Assembly: GCA_020073265.1 (NCBI GenBank)
Contig: JAIQFN010000064.1
Location: 1 to 35,061, forward strand
Direction of reading: 5' to 3'
Origin: Terriglobia bacterium
GTDB lineage: Bacteria; Acidobacteriota; Terriglobia; Bryobacterales; Bryobacteraceae
Length of the DNA stretch: 35,061 bases
The translations under genes and the position numbers were made by a program. This document shows, piece by piece, positions 1 through 8,296 of this stretch (its first letter is position 1; every line of letters starts with the position of its first letter). The notes below the pieces were generated by a model that was not told where the DNA came from, searched no databases, and saw only the letters and a list, made by a program, of their open reading frames with translations.

Positions 1-445
1 AGCGCTTGGATCTGCTCAAGTAGAGGGCGCGCCTCGGGCGGGGGATCGTATAGAATACGTAACGCTGGTCATGTGAGCCGGCGTGAAGATCGTGGACATC
101 ATTTGGATGGCCCACCGGCCGTCATTGTTGGTGACCGAGTAGATGCCTTCGCATCGCAACAGCTTCTTGCCATCGCTGCGAAATACTGCATCAGCACCCG
201 CACTCCATCGGGAACCGACGTTTCGTAACTCAGCGCGAAGCGATTGTCCAGCATCGCGCCAGGACCAAGGCCTTGCGGCGCCTGCGGATCTTGGGCAGCG
301 GCCGGGAGCGAACCCCGCGGTCTGTTGCGCCACGGCTGTTGTCAACGCCAGGGTGCCCAGCAGTCCCGCGGATGCGGCGCCGGCAATAAAGCTGCGCCGG
401 CCGGTCGCGATAAATAGCTAGGCTCGAGCCGATGGTCTCTGTCAA
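1..445 (-). pseudogene. Decayed Tat-secreted NTF2/SnoaL-like protein gene (several frameshifts, runs off left edge)
   Basis: No single frame spans this gene, but protein-like stretches follow each other across all three minus frames. An ATG at 445 opens MTETIGSSLAIYRD. A twin-arginine signal (GRRSFIAGAASAGLLG, about 405-355) then appears in another frame that has no start codon. A third frame carries PGAMLDNRFALSYETSVPDG and reads to VLMQYF. The frame then returns for EGIYSVTNNDGRWAIQ and STIFTP, and from about position 60 a further shift gives LYDPPPEARPLLEQIQA to the window edge. At least four frame changes in 445 bases point to a degenerating gene, although local sequence errors cannot be excluded. 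The NTF2/SnoaL-like assignment rests on the general look of the EGIYSV..WAIQ..STIFTP block and is weak. Confidence 0.5.
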
Positions 446-464
446 AGGCTGGAATTGGGCAGCT

Positions 465-1571
465 CTATCTCCACTTGCGAACCCGCTGCGCGTTCACGAT
501 CCGCTCGGTTGCCAGTCCAACAGCCGCTGCGCGCATGGAGATGCCCGCGCGGCGCGACTTTTCGATTATCAACGAGGTATTCCGCCGGATTTTCTCTTCG
601 ATGGCTGTGAAGGCCGTCGTCTCGCTCCCGCCATGATACTCCGTGGCCGCGCAAATAACGCCGCCGGCGTTGACGACGAAATCGGGCAAGATCAAAACGC
701 CGCGCGCTTCCAGCATCGCCTCCGCTTCCGCCGTACACGGAATATTGGCTCCTTCGGCGACGATCTTCGCCCGTAGTCTGGCAGCGTTGTCCTGATTCAG
801 CACGTCGGGCCGCGCCGCCGGAATCCAGATATCGCAAGGAACATCAACGATGGCGTCCGTACCGGCCTTCGCACCGCCGGGAAAGTCGGTCACCGATTGG
901 CCCGCCTCTTTCAGCGAGATCAGCGCGGCAACATCCAGACCATCCGCGGAAGAAACCGTGCCATGGCTGTCGCAGCACGCCACCAGCACGCAACCTCTCC
1001 GGGCAAGAAACCTGGCAGCATGCTTGCCGACCGCTCCAAAGCCCTGCACAGCCACTCGCGCGCCCTTGAGATCCAGGTTGATGGCCTGCGCGGCGACCTC
1101 CACGGCGGCGGCCAGGCCGAAACCAGTCGCGCCAAGCTCATCCAGCGGGATGCCTCCCAGTTCGCGAGGCAAACCGACCGCCCGGCCAATCTCGTCGTGA
1201 ACCCAGCCCATCGCCAGTTCGTCGGTTCCCATGTCGGGGCCGGGAACGTAATCCTTGAGATCGGCGATAGCGGCAGCAAAAGCACGGACTAACTGTTCCT
1301 TGTCCCGGGACGGCATTTTCGGATCGGCGAAGATCACCGATTTTCCGCCGCCGTGCGGTAGGCCGGCCGCTGCATTCTTGAGTGTCATCGCACGGGCCAG
1401 CCGGCATGCTTCGCCGGCGGTGACATCGGGGGCCATGCGCACGCCGCCGATCGCCGGGCCGCAGGCGGTGTTGTCCACTACCACTACCGCCTTGAGTCCC
1501 ACGTGCAGCAAGGAAATATGCAAGATCTTGGATGGACCGAGGTCATCCACGAATGTAGAGATGTCTTCCAT
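465..1571 (-). CDS. Glu/Leu/Phe/Val dehydrogenase family protein
   Basis: NAD(P)-dependent oxidative deaminase of the Glu/Leu/Phe/Val dehydrogenase family. It would interconvert an amino acid and its 2-oxo acid plus ammonia in the cytosol. About 368 residues, nearer leucine dehydrogenase in length than the ~410-450 of glutamate dehydrogenases. Visible are the substrate-binding block GPAIGGVRMAP (about 38-48), lysines K65 (TLKNAAAG) and K77 (HGGGKSV, the usual catalytic lysine), PGPDMGTDE with the catalytic aspartate, and the Rossmann turn VQGFGAVG. I chose ATG 1571; a TTG lies one codon upstream at 1574. There is no Shine-Dalgarno sequence, and a near-perfect sigma-54 promoter (1584-1599) places the predicted transcript start at about 1573, so the message may be leaderless. 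Substrate specificity cannot be read from sequence. Confidence 0.9.
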   Translation of the reverse strand: MEDISTFVDDLGPSKILHISLLHVGLKAVVVVDNTACGPAIGGVRMAPDVTAGEACRLARAMTLKNAAAGLPHGGGKSVIFADPKMPSRDKEQLVRAFAAAIADLKDYVPGPDMGTDELAMGWVHDEIGRAVGLPRELGGIPLDELGATGFGLAAAVEVAAQAINLDLKGARVAVQGFGAVGKHAARFLARRGCVLVACCDSHGTVSSADGLDVAALISLKEAGQSVTDFPGGAKAGTDAIVDVPCDIWIPAARPDVLNQDNAARLRAKIVAEGANIPCTAEAEAMLEARGVLILPDFVVNAGGVICAATEYHGGSETTAFTAIEEKIRRNTSLIIEKSRRAGISMRAAAVGLATERIVNAQRVRKWR

Positions 1572-1583
1572 CAACCGGATGCC

Positions 1584-1599
1584 TGCAGGACACGTGCCA
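1584..1599 (-). promoter_or_regulatory. Sigma-54 (-24/-12) promoter of the amino-acid dehydrogenase gene
   Basis: Minus-strand TGGCACGTGTCCTGCA matches the RpoN consensus TGGCAYGNNNNTTGCW at 11 of 12 defined positions, with the obligatory GG and GC at correct spacing. The predicted +1 is about 1573, essentially at the start codon. A 12-base inverted repeat, AGGTCAGGACCT, abuts it at 1600-1611. Confidence 0.75.
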
Positions 1600-1629
1600 A
1601 GGTCAGGACCTGGCCCACGGCCGCGCCCG

Positions 1630-2244
1630 TTAGAAAGCCAAGGCTGGGCGCAGGGGACCGAGAAGGTGCGCCATCTGAAGCCGCGCTCGCCTGTGCCGTG
1701 TTTTCACCGTGGGGATGCTCGCGTGCAACAGACCTGCAGTCTCGGCGATGCTGAGCTGCTGCACGTCCCTGAGGTGGATCATGCGTCGATAAGGCGCGGG
1801 TAGTTTGGCGAGCGCTGTCTGGAGCGATCTGACGGTTTCACGCCGCTCGCATTCCTGGAATGGAGAGGCTGCGGGGTCAACCACGCTCACATAGATGAGC
1901 GGAGCCTGGTCGATGGAGACCAGCCGAGAGGTCACGCGCTTCCTCTGCCATTGCCGCACCTCATTGACCGCGATCTTAGTCAGCCAGGTCCTGAAACTGG
2001 CCTCATCACGAAACTGCTCCAGCTTGGTGAGCGCTTTCAAGACCGTCTGCTGAATGAGGTCCTCCGCGTCCGGGTCATCTCGCATCCTGGCGCGAACCAA
2101 ACGGAACAGACCCGGCAGATGGGGGTGCAGCAAATCGGCGAACAGTTCTGTACGGCCATCCAGGACTTGGCCGATCAACCGAGCGTCGTTCTGCCGGGAC
2201 AGCAGCTCATTGAAGGCCGGAACGAAGTCGTTCGGAGTCGTCAT
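1630..2244 (-). CDS. ECF-type RNA polymerase sigma-70 factor
   Basis: A 204-residue group 4 (extracytoplasmic function) sigma factor. Region 2 is seen as LFRLVRARMRDDPDAEDLIQ followed by TVLKALTKLEQF and FRTWLTKIAVNEVRQWQRKR. Region 4 is seen as LPAPYRRMIHLRDVQQLS followed by the helix-turn-helix IAETAGLLHASIPTVKTRHR. ATG 2244 was chosen over a longer reading because the preceding sequence carries AAAGG at a good distance and the extra N-terminus would be arginine/serine-rich nonsense. No anti-sigma factor gene is next to it, which is unusual for ECF factors and suggests control by expression level. A weaker -24/-12 match lies at 2283-2298. It is separated from the dehydrogenase by an intergenic gap of about 55 bases. 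Confidence 0.92.
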   Translation of the reverse strand: MTTPNDFVPAFNELLSRQNDARLIGQVLDGRTELFADLLHPHLPGLFRLVRARMRDDPDAEDLIQQTVLKALTKLEQFRDEASFRTWLTKIAVNEVRQWQRKRVTSRLVSIDQAPLIYVSVVDPAASPFQECERRETVRSLQTALAKLPAPYRRMIHLRDVQQLSIAETAGLLHASIPTVKTRHRRARLQMAHLLGPLRPALAF

Positions 2245-2282
2245 CCTGGTGTGCCTTTCGCGTTGCAGCAACCTGGACCTAC

Positions 2283-2298
2283 TGCAGCTTCGATGCCG
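2283..2298 (-). promoter_or_regulatory. Possible sigma-54 promoter of the ECF sigma gene
   Basis: Minus-strand CGGCATCGAAGCTGCA has GG-N10-GC spacing and about 9 of 12 consensus positions. The predicted +1 at about 2272 would give a 28-base leader including the ribosome binding site. It is weaker than the other sites listed. Confidence 0.4.
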
Positions 2299-2400
2299 GA
2301 AGCTATGTACGCATCCTGCGGGGCGGGTGCCGCCTTGCTGAGGGAAATTGCACAGGTCTTGTTGGGCGAAAGCACCCAATTCGGCCCGTACCCGCCTTCA

Positions 2401-3273
2401 CTATTGCGAATGACGGATCACCTCGACTGAGCACAGCGCGTGTATCGCGACGGCTTCCGAAACGCTGCCGATCAGGAAGCGATCGATCCCGCGCCGGCCG
2501 TGCGAACCCACCACGATCAGGTGTGCGCCACACTCGGCGGCTTCCTGGAGAATGATCTCTTTGGGCGTAGCGGAAGGAGCGGCCGCGGTTCCCGACGCCG
2601 GCAAACTTCCTTCGCGGATGATCTTTTCGGCCGACCTCACGGCTCCTTGCGCTCGCTCGATGGCCGCTTCCTCGAGCTTTTTCATAGCCGCCGGGTCCAA
2701 GCGATGCCGATCAGCGGCCGCTGGAAGGCGTATCGGATGTTCCGCTACGCTCAGGATTCGAACCTTCGTTCCCGACGGCCACGGGCGTTCGGCTATCGAT
2801 CGCGCTGCGGCTTCCGAGCATTGGGATCCGTCGGTCGCCAGCAGGATCTTCATCGCTCCCGGAACGGCTTCGGCGCGCACGATTTCGACCGAGCAAGGCG
2901 CGGATCGAAGCACGGCGCGAGCCACGCTGCCGAGAAGAAATCGCCTTACAGACGTTACTCCGTGCGAGCCAACTACGACCAGGTCGGCGCCCATCTCTCG
3001 GGCGCGATCAACAATTGCAGCTTTTGCGTCGCCGCATGACACCAGCGTAGTGGGCTGAATGCCAGACGAACGGAGCTGTTGCGCCGCAGCTTGCACGGAC
3101 TCGTCAGCCATCTGATTGAGCGTCTCCATCAAGGACGGAACGTCCCAGGCGTACAGCGGCTCGACCACGCTCAGGACCTCGACAGTCGTGTTCGGAGGCC
3201 AGGGACGGTCCGCCACAATTGCGACCGCACGATCGCTTTGCGCTGAAGAATCGACCGCCAGAAGAATCTTCAT
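2401..3273 (-). CDS. Tandem-domain universal stress protein (UspA family)
   Basis: Two UspA domains in 290 residues. Domain 1 (about 1-138) starts MKILLAVDSSAQSDRA and ends with the nucleotide-binding signature GSHGVTSVRRFLLGS. Domain 2 (about 142-290) restarts with MKILLATDGSQCSEAA and carries GSHGRRGIDRFLIGS. Both fit the G-x2-G-x9-G-S/T pattern of ATP-binding Usp proteins, so each half probably binds ATP. Such proteins are cytoplasmic and accumulate under starvation, hypoxia or redox stress. The start at 3273 has GGGAACGAG upstream. The gene is divergent from the AAA+ ATPase gene, with a sigma-54 promoter match in the shared region. A second Usp protein is encoded at 11186-12073. Confidence 0.93.
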   Translation of the reverse strand: MKILLAVDSSAQSDRAVAIVADRPWPPNTTVEVLSVVEPLYAWDVPSLMETLNQMADESVQAAAQQLRSSGIQPTTLVSCGDAKAAIVDRAREMGADLVVVGSHGVTSVRRFLLGSVARAVLRSAPCSVEIVRAEAVPGAMKILLATDGSQCSEAAARSIAERPWPSGTKVRILSVAEHPIRLPAAADRHRLDPAAMKKLEEAAIERAQGAVRSAEKIIREGSLPASGTAAAPSATPKEIILQEAAECGAHLIVVGSHGRRGIDRFLIGSVSEAVAIHALCSVEVIRHSQ

Positions 3274-3294
3274 GTTGACTCGTTCCCCGCCATC

Positions 3295-3324
3295 CCTTGG
3301 GCTTCTGCAACCCGAGGCCCAAGG
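3295..3324. promoter_or_regulatory. Inverted repeat around the Usp promoter
   Basis: CCTTGGGC (3295-3302) and GCCCAAGG (3317-3324) form perfect 8-base arms around a 14-base spacer. The repeat overlaps the -24/-12 element at 3306-3321, so it may be an operator or simply a hairpin. The same short region serves the divergent usp and AAA+ genes. Confidence 0.4.
3306..3321 (-). promoter_or_regulatory. Sigma-54 promoter of the tandem usp gene
   Basis: Minus-strand TGGGCCTCGGGTTGCA has a perfect -12 block (TTGCA), GG at -24 and correct spacing, with mismatches only inside the -24 block. The predicted +1 is about 3295, giving a 22-base leader. Confidence 0.6.
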
Positions 3325-3383
3325 CCACGGACGGCTTCATCTCGCATGGTATTGGACGTGCATCTCAGTGGCACAGGCGCACC

Positions 3384-4544
3384 ATGGCATGCATGCACAT
3401 CCGGCTGAATCCCGCCAGGATGGGGTCGGAGACGGAGGTCCTGGAGCAGAGCCTCCGCAAGCTCATCGTCGGCCAAGACGAAGCGATCCAAGCCATTGTC
3501 CGTGTTTACCAGATGCACTCGACCGGCATGAGCCTGCCCGGACGGCCGATTGCGAACTTCCTGTTTCTGGGACCTACCGGATCGGGCAAGACCCGCATCG
3601 TGGAAGCCACCGCCGAGTGCTTGCTCGGGAATTCCCGGGCGCTGGTCAAAATTGACTGCGGCGAGTTCCAGCACAGCCATGAAATCGCCAAGCTCATCGG
3701 TTCCCCTCCTGGTTACATGGGGCATCACAATACAAATCCCCTGTTGAGCCAGGAAGCGCTGGACCAGCATTTCACCTGCAAGACGAAAATCAGTTTCGTT
3801 CTCTTCGACGAGATCGAGAAAGCCAGCGACGCGCTGTGGAACCTGTTGCTGGGCATCCTGGACAAAGGGACGCTTACGCTCGGCGACAACCGCAAAGTTG
3901 ATTTCTCCCGAGCGATGATCTTCATGACCAGCAATCTGGGAGCAGCGGAAATGAGCGCTTTGCTCAGCCCCAGGTTTGGGTTCGCGGTCCAGACACAGGG
4001 GTCGGGGGAAACCGGCCGGTTGGAGAACAAGATCGGCCGGAGCGTGCAGGAAGCGGCGCGGAGGAAATTCGCGCCCGAATTCATCAATCGCCTGGACAAG
4101 ATTGTCACTTTCAAGCCGCTCGGAACGAACCAGCTGCGCCAAATCCTGGATATAGAACTCAAGCGGGTTCAGAAGCGGATCTTTAGTGGCGGACCACGGC
4201 GCTCTTTCATCTTCACCGCCACCAATCGCGCCAAGGAACTGCTGCTGAGAGAAGGCACGGATGCAAAGTACGGTGCGCGGCACTTGAAGCGCGCCATCGA
4301 ACGGCTGTTAGTACAACCGATGTCCAATCTGATCGCGACCGAACAAGTCCGCGGCGGCGACTGCATTCGGATCGACCTGGACCGATCTGTGGACCGGCTG
4401 AATTTCATCAGGGAAGAGGAAGGCCTGGCCGTTAGCGCCATGACGGAGCTGGTCGGCTTCGCCCTGCCGGCAGCGGCCATGGCTACCAGCACTTCCGCGC
4501 CACTGGAGACGATAAGGACATGGACCAGCACGCTCTTCAAATGA
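3384..4544 (+). CDS. Orphan ClpB-D2/ClpA-like AAA+ ATPase
   Basis: About 386 residues made of a single AAA+ module of the ClpA/B second-ring type. The order is IVGQDEAIQAIV, Walker A GPTGSGKT (K69), the pore-loop region PPGYMGHHN, Walker B FVLFDEIEKAS, sensor 1 IFMTSN, and the D2-small C-terminal domain with sensor 2 GARHLKR. There is no N-terminal substrate domain, no first ring and no ClpP-binding loop that I recognise, so it is not a complete ClpB, ClpA or ClpX. It may be a stand-alone unfoldase or remodeller. The start is uncertain: ATG 3384 and ATG 3420 are both possible and neither has a clear Shine-Dalgarno sequence. Its 3' end overlaps the malic enzyme gene, so the two are probably co-translated. 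Confidence 0.85.
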   Translation: MACMHIRLNPARMGSETEVLEQSLRKLIVGQDEAIQAIVRVYQMHSTGMSLPGRPIANFLFLGPTGSGKTRIVEATAECLLGNSRALVKIDCGEFQHSHEIAKLIGSPPGYMGHHNTNPLLSQEALDQHFTCKTKISFVLFDEIEKASDALWNLLLGILDKGTLTLGDNRKVDFSRAMIFMTSNLGAAEMSALLSPRFGFAVQTQGSGETGRLENKIGRSVQEAARRKFAPEFINRLDKIVTFKPLGTNQLRQILDIELKRVQKRIFSGGPRRSFIFTATNRAKELLLREGTDAKYGARHLKRAIERLLVQPMSNLIATEQVRGGDCIRIDLDRSVDRLNFIREEEGLAVSAMTELVGFALPAAAMATSTSAPLETIRTWTSTLFK

Positions 4545-5956
4545 CAACCGAGCCACGCACTCCCACGCGGGAAGAGCTTGAAGCGCGTGCGAGCAAGCCG
4601 GACGAAGAATCGCTGCGCCTGCACGCCTTCTATCAGGGCAAGATGCAGGTTGTGCCCAAGTGCCCGATCTCGAGCGCCCGCGACTTTGCTTATTGGTACA
4701 CGCCCGGCGTGGCGGCGCCGTCGAAGGCGATTCAAGCCGATCCTTCCAGAGTCTACGAGCTGACCAACAAGTCCAATCTGATCGCCGTCGTGTCCGACGG
4801 GTCTCGCGTTCTCGGCCTTGGAAACATCGGGCCACACGCAGGTCTTCCGGTGATGGAGGGCAAGGCGTTGTTGTTCAAATATCTGGGCGGCGTGGATGCC
4901 GTGGCGCTTTGTCTGGCGACTCAGGATGCTCGGGAATTCACGCGCGCGGTCCAGCTTCTGGAACCTGCCTTCGGCGCGATCAATCTCGAGGACATCGCAC
5001 AGCCTCGTTGCTTCCGCGTGCTGGCGGAGTTGCGCAAGACCATGCCGATTCCCGTATGGCACGACGACCAACAAGGCTCGGCCACGGCGCTGCTGGCCGG
5101 CTTGATCGGGGCGCTAAAAGTTGTTGGAAAGCGCATCGATTCCATCCGCATCGCGATGATCGGGATGGGCGCCGCCAACTTCGCGACCTACGGGTTGCTC
5201 AAGACCTACGGCGTCGATCCGGCGCAGATCGTGGCTTGCGACAGCCGGGGGACCCTGCACCGGGGCCGCCGCGATATCGAGGATCGGCAGACAGACCTGG
5301 CCGAGAAGTGGGCGGTGTGCCAACAAAGCAATCCGGACCAGGTGACGGGCGGGATACAGCAAGTGCTCCGGGGAGCGGACGTGTGCATCGCTTTCGCTTG
5401 CTCCAACCCGAAGCTGATCGACCCCGCTTGGATCCGTAGCATGGCCAAGGATGCGATCGTGTTCGCCTGCGCCAACCCATCGCCCGAGATCTGGCCCTGG
5501 GATGCGAAGGCCGCCGGGGCCCGGATCGTGGCGACCGGCCGCAGCGATTTCCCCAACCAACTGAATAACTCGCTGGTATTCCCTGCGATCTTTCGTGGAA
5601 CGCTGGATGCGCGAGCAGTGACCATCAGCGATGACATGGCACTGGCGGCCGCGATCGAACTGGCTCGCTGCGCCGAGGAGCTCGGCCTGAGGGAGGACGC
5701 GGTGCTGCCCCGCATGACGGATTGGCAGGTGGTTCCGCGCGTAGCCGCCGCGACCGCGATGAAGGCGCAAGAGCTCGGCCTGGCGCGCGTCACGCGCACT
5801 CGCGAAGAGTACCTGGAGAGCGCGACTCGCCGCATCTTGGATTCCCAGCGCATGTTGAAGGTGCTGATGCAGGAGGGTGTAATCGCGGAGTTACCTGAGC
5901 CGGCCGGCGAGATAGCGCACCAACTCGCCCAAGGTGCCAAGACTCCGGTAGTCTGA
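4520..5956 (+). CDS. Malic enzyme (oxaloacetate-decarboxylating malate dehydrogenase)
   Basis: A 478-residue cytosolic enzyme converting malate to pyruvate and CO2 with reduction of NAD(P). The N-terminal malic domain shows [48 protein letters not shown] and [11 protein letters not shown]. The NAD-binding domain shows [17 protein letters not shown]. It lacks the phosphotransacetylase-like extension of MaeB-type enzymes. ATG 4520 is preferred for GGAG 11 bases upstream; an in-frame ATG at 4541 forms an ATGA overlap with the ATPase stop codon. Its last 66 bases overlap the convergent acyl carrier protein gene. Its product pyruvate is the expected substrate of the E1/E2 genes on the opposite strand. 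Confidence 0.93.
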   Translation: MDQHALQMTTEPRTPTREELEARASKPDEESLRLHAFYQGKMQVVPKCPISSARDFAYWYTPGVAAPSKAIQADPSRVYELTNKSNLIAVVSDGSRVLGLGNIGPHAGLPVMEGKALLFKYLGGVDAVALCLATQDAREFTRAVQLLEPAFGAINLEDIAQPRCFRVLAELRKTMPIPVWHDDQQGSATALLAGLIGALKVVGKRIDSIRIAMIGMGAANFATYGLLKTYGVDPAQIVACDSRGTLHRGRRDIEDRQTDLAEKWAVCQQSNPDQVTGGIQQVLRGADVCIAFACSNPKLIDPAWIRSMAKDAIVFACANPSPEIWPWDAKAAGARIVATGRSDFPNQLNNSLVFPAIFRGTLDARAVTISDDMALAAAIELARCAEELGLREDAVLPRMTDWQVVPRVAAATAMKAQELGLARVTRTREEYLESATRRILDSQRMLKVLMQEGVIAELPEPAGEIAHQLAQGAKTPVV

Positions 5957-6136
5957 TTCAGGAATCTCGACCTTTAGCTCCTCGTGCAGTCCGATCATCA
6001 GGTTCAGATAGTCGAACGAGTCGATATCCAGAGCCTCTCGCAAGTTTTCTTCTGAATTGATTTGATCCAGGTTGGCCTCGGGAGCAATCCTTCGCAGGAT
6101 TTTGAACACCGCATTTTTGATCTCCGGGTCGCTCAT
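5891..6136 (-). CDS. Acyl carrier protein
   Basis: An 81-residue acidic four-helix carrier protein. The phosphopantetheine serine is S40 in DIDSFD, a variant of the usual DSLD/DSLE. The following helix ([19 protein letters not shown]) is typical. It is the last gene of the long minus-strand run: its ATG overlaps the E2 stop codon by ATGA, implying translational coupling. No fatty-acid or polyketide synthase genes are nearby, so it is not the housekeeping AcpP in its usual context. The position suggests that it accepts or donates an acyl group connected with the 2-oxoacid dehydrogenase or the acyl-CoA synthetase, but this is inference. The coding 3' end lies antisense within the malic enzyme gene. 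Confidence 0.9.
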   Translation of the reverse strand: MSDPEIKNAVFKILRRIAPEANLDQINSEENLREALDIDSFDYLNLMIGLHEELKVEIPESDYRSLGTLGELVRYLAGRLR

Positions 6137-7308
6137 AGCTTCTCCGGTTCCTGCAGATGCTGGTTCAGCGCGGTCAGGAACTGTGCGCCGCGATGGCCGT
6201 CGGTGGCGCGATGGTCGCCAGCCAGCGTGGCTGTCACCACGGGCCGGATTCCGAGCATTCCATTCTCCGCCCAGGGCGACTGGATGATCCTGCCGAAGCC
6301 GATCAGCGCCACCTGCGGCGGATAAATCACTCCGTGAACTGTCTCCACTCCCAGATCGCCAAGATTGGTGATGGTGACGGTGGCGTCGGTGATTTCGGAA
6401 CTGCGCAGCCGGCCGGCTCGGGCCCGCGTGATCAAGTCCCGCAGAGACTGCATCAATTCATCCAGGTTCTTGCGGCCCGCATCCAGGATCGCCGGCACCA
6501 CCAGGCCGCCCTGTCGCAGCGAGATCGCAAAGCCGATGTGCACCGCTTCCTTGGGCTGAAGCTGATCGTCAATCCAATAGCCATTCAGCTCGGGTACATC
6601 CTGCAACGCGCGCGTGACGGCCTTGATGAGCAGGATCACGCTCAACAGCCGGTCGCTTACGGAACGCTTGCGATTCTCGGCTTCCAGGAATTTCAACGCT
6701 CGTTCGAGATCGATTCTGGTCTCGAGATAGTAATGCGGGATCTCGCGATTTGACCGCGCCATGGCGGCCGCGATGGCCCGGCGCATGTCGGCTCGGAAGC
6801 CGGGCGCAACCGCGGGCTTTTCCACCGGCGCTTTCTTCAAAGCCTCGGCCGCTCGGTCAACATCTTCTTTTGTAATCTCTCCGTGCGGACCGGTGCCCTG
6901 CACCTGACCGAGATCGACGCCGAGCTCCTGGGCCACGCGACGAGCGAGCGGCGAGACTCGAAGACGAGTGGCTGGAGGCATTGGCGCGGGCGCGGACGGT
7001 GCGGGCGCGGACGGTGCGGGTGCAGGCGGCGCGGGCTGGATCGCTTCATGAACCAGCGCGGCGGGTGCCTGGCCTTCTTCCCGAATCACCGCCAGCACGG
7101 CGCCCACCGGCAGGGTCTCTCCCGGCTGGGCCAGAAGCTGATCGACAACACCGTCGTGATAGACCTCGACCTCGATGTCGGCTTTTTCGCTTCGCACCAC
7201 GCCGATGATGTCGCCGCGCTGGATGCGATCGCCCGGCTTGACGCTCCACTCGATCAGGGTGCCTTCCTCCATGTCCGCACCCAGGCTCGGCATGCGGAAC
7301 TCAGCCAT
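6133..7308 (-). CDS. 2-oxoacid dehydrogenase E2 (dihydrolipoamide acyltransferase)
   Basis: A 391-residue E2 subunit that transfers an acyl group from lipoamide to CoA. One N-terminal lipoyl domain (1-77) carries the lipoyl lysine K42 in [10 protein letters not shown] proline/alanine-rich linker follows, then a peripheral-subunit-binding domain ([16 protein letters not shown] and [13 protein letters not shown]), then the catalytic domain with the HRATDG motif (His366, Asp370) near the C-terminus. The start ATG 7308 overlaps the E1-beta stop by eight bases. Products could be acetyl-CoA from pyruvate or acetoin, or branched-chain acyl-CoA; pyruvate is favoured by the acetyl-CoA synthetase and malic enzyme neighbours. 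No E3 gene is in the cluster. Confidence 0.93.
   Translation of the reverse strand: MAEFRMPSLGADMEEGTLIEWSVKPGDRIQRGDIIGVVRSEKADIEVEVYHDGVVDQLLAQPGETLPVGAVLAVIREEGQAPAALVHEAIQPAPPAPAPSAPAPSAPAPMPPATRLRVSPLARRVAQELGVDLGQVQGTGPHGEITKEDVDRAAEALKKAPVEKPAVAPGFRADMRRAIAAAMARSNREIPHYYLETRIDLERALKFLEAENRKRSVSDRLLSVILLIKAVTRALQDVPELNGYWIDDQLQPKEAVHIGFAISLRQGGLVVPAILDAGRKNLDELMQSLRDLITRARAGRLRSSEITDATVTITNLGDLGVETVHGVIYPPQVALIGFGRIIQSPWAENGMLGIRPVVTATLAGDHRATDGHRGAQFLTALNQHLQEPEKL
6982..7032. repeat. Short tandem repeat encoding the Ala/Pro linker of E2
   Basis: The run of ggtgcgggcgcggac-like units encodes alternating Ala-Pro-Ser in the flexible linker between the lipoyl and subunit-binding domains. 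Such linkers are normal in E2 proteins. The repeat is prone to length variation. Confidence 0.6.
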
Positions 7309-8296
7309 GCGCGGGCACCATCGCTTCCACGGCCGCGGCGATGGCAGCAACCTGAGGGAAGGAAGCATCCTCGAGATGCTTGGGATAAGGCGTCGGCACT
7401 TCGACTCCGCAGATTCGCTCGACCGGCGCATCCAGCTCGTAGAAGGCTTTCTCCTGGATGCGGGCGCAGATTTCGGCGGAAATGCCGCCACTGCGCCAGC
7501 CTTCATCCACCACCAGCGCTCGGTGAGTTCGCCCGACAGACTCCAGGAACGTGGCCTCGTCCAGCGGCCGCAGGGTGCGAAGGTCGATCACTTCCGCTTG
7601 GATGCCCTTCTTGGCCAGCATCTGCGCGGCATCCAGGGATTTCCAAAGCATGGCCCCATAAGTGATGATCGTGACATCGCTGCCGGCGCGACGCACTCGC
7701 GCCCGCTCGATGTCCACCGGGCCCGCGTCGGCCGGCAATTGCCCTTTCATGTTGTAGAGGCCGGCGTGCTCGAAGATCAGGACGGGATCCGGATCTTCCA
7801 GCGCTGTGCCGAGCATTCCTCGCGCGTCTTCGAGCGTGGCGGGCGCCAGAACTCGGATTCCTGGGATGTGCGCGAACCAGCCTTCCAGGCTGTGCGAGTG
7901 CTGTGCGGCTACCTGCCTGCCTCCACCGGTCGCCATCCGGATCACCACCGGCACGTTGAACTGGCCGCCCGACATGTGCAGAAATGTAGCGGCGTTGTTC
8001 ATGATCTGGTCGAGCGCGAGCAGGCTGAAGTTGACGGTCATGATCTCGACGATCGGCCGCATGCCGCCCAGCGCGGCGCCGATTCCCGCACCGACGAACG
8101 CCGACTCGGACATGGGCGTGTCGCGAATCCGCTCGGGACCGAATTCCTCGAGCAGTCCCTTGGACACCGCGAAGCAGCCGCCGTAGCGGCCGACGTCCTC
8201 GCCCATCAGGAACACGCGGTCATCTTTGCGCATGGCCTCGCGGATCGACTCGCGGATGGCTTCACGATAGCTCGATGGAGCCTGTGCGGCGGTCAT
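7301..8296 (-). CDS. 2-oxoacid dehydrogenase E1, beta subunit
   Basis: A 331-residue transketolase-like beta subunit of the heterotetrameric thiamine-diphosphate E1. The N-terminus has [20 protein letters not shown] and the family-typical [20 protein letters not shown]. Central [20 protein letters not shown] and the C-terminal transketolase domain ([18 protein letters not shown]) follow. With the alpha subunit it decarboxylates a 2-oxoacid and acylates the lipoyl group of E2. The ATG at 8296 overlaps the alpha stop codon by ATGA and the stop overlaps the E2 start. The size and layout also fit acetoin dehydrogenase AcoB, so the substrate is not certain. Confidence 0.93.
   Translation of the reverse strand: MTAAQAPSSYREAIRESIREAMRKDDRVFLMGEDVGRYGGCFAVSKGLLEEFGPERIRDTPMSESAFVGAGIGAALGGMRPIVEIMTVNFSLLALDQIMNNAATFLHMSGGQFNVPVVIRMATGGGRQVAAQHSHSLEGWFAHIPGIRVLAPATLEDARGMLGTALEDPDPVLIFEHAGLYNMKGQLPADAGPVDIERARVRRAGSDVTIITYGAMLWKSLDAAQMLAKKGIQAEVIDLRTLRPLDEATFLESVGRTHRALVVDEGWRSGGISAEICARIQEKAFYELDAPVERICGVEVPTPYPKHLEDASFPQVAAIAAAVEAMVPAHG

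Noticed and set aside
3369-3384. TGGCACAGGCGCACCA as a sigma-54 promoter for the AAA+/malic enzyme pair
   Set aside because: The -24 block is perfect but the -12 block lacks TTGC and its conserved G, and the element would run into the candidate start at 3384. Not listed as a promoter.
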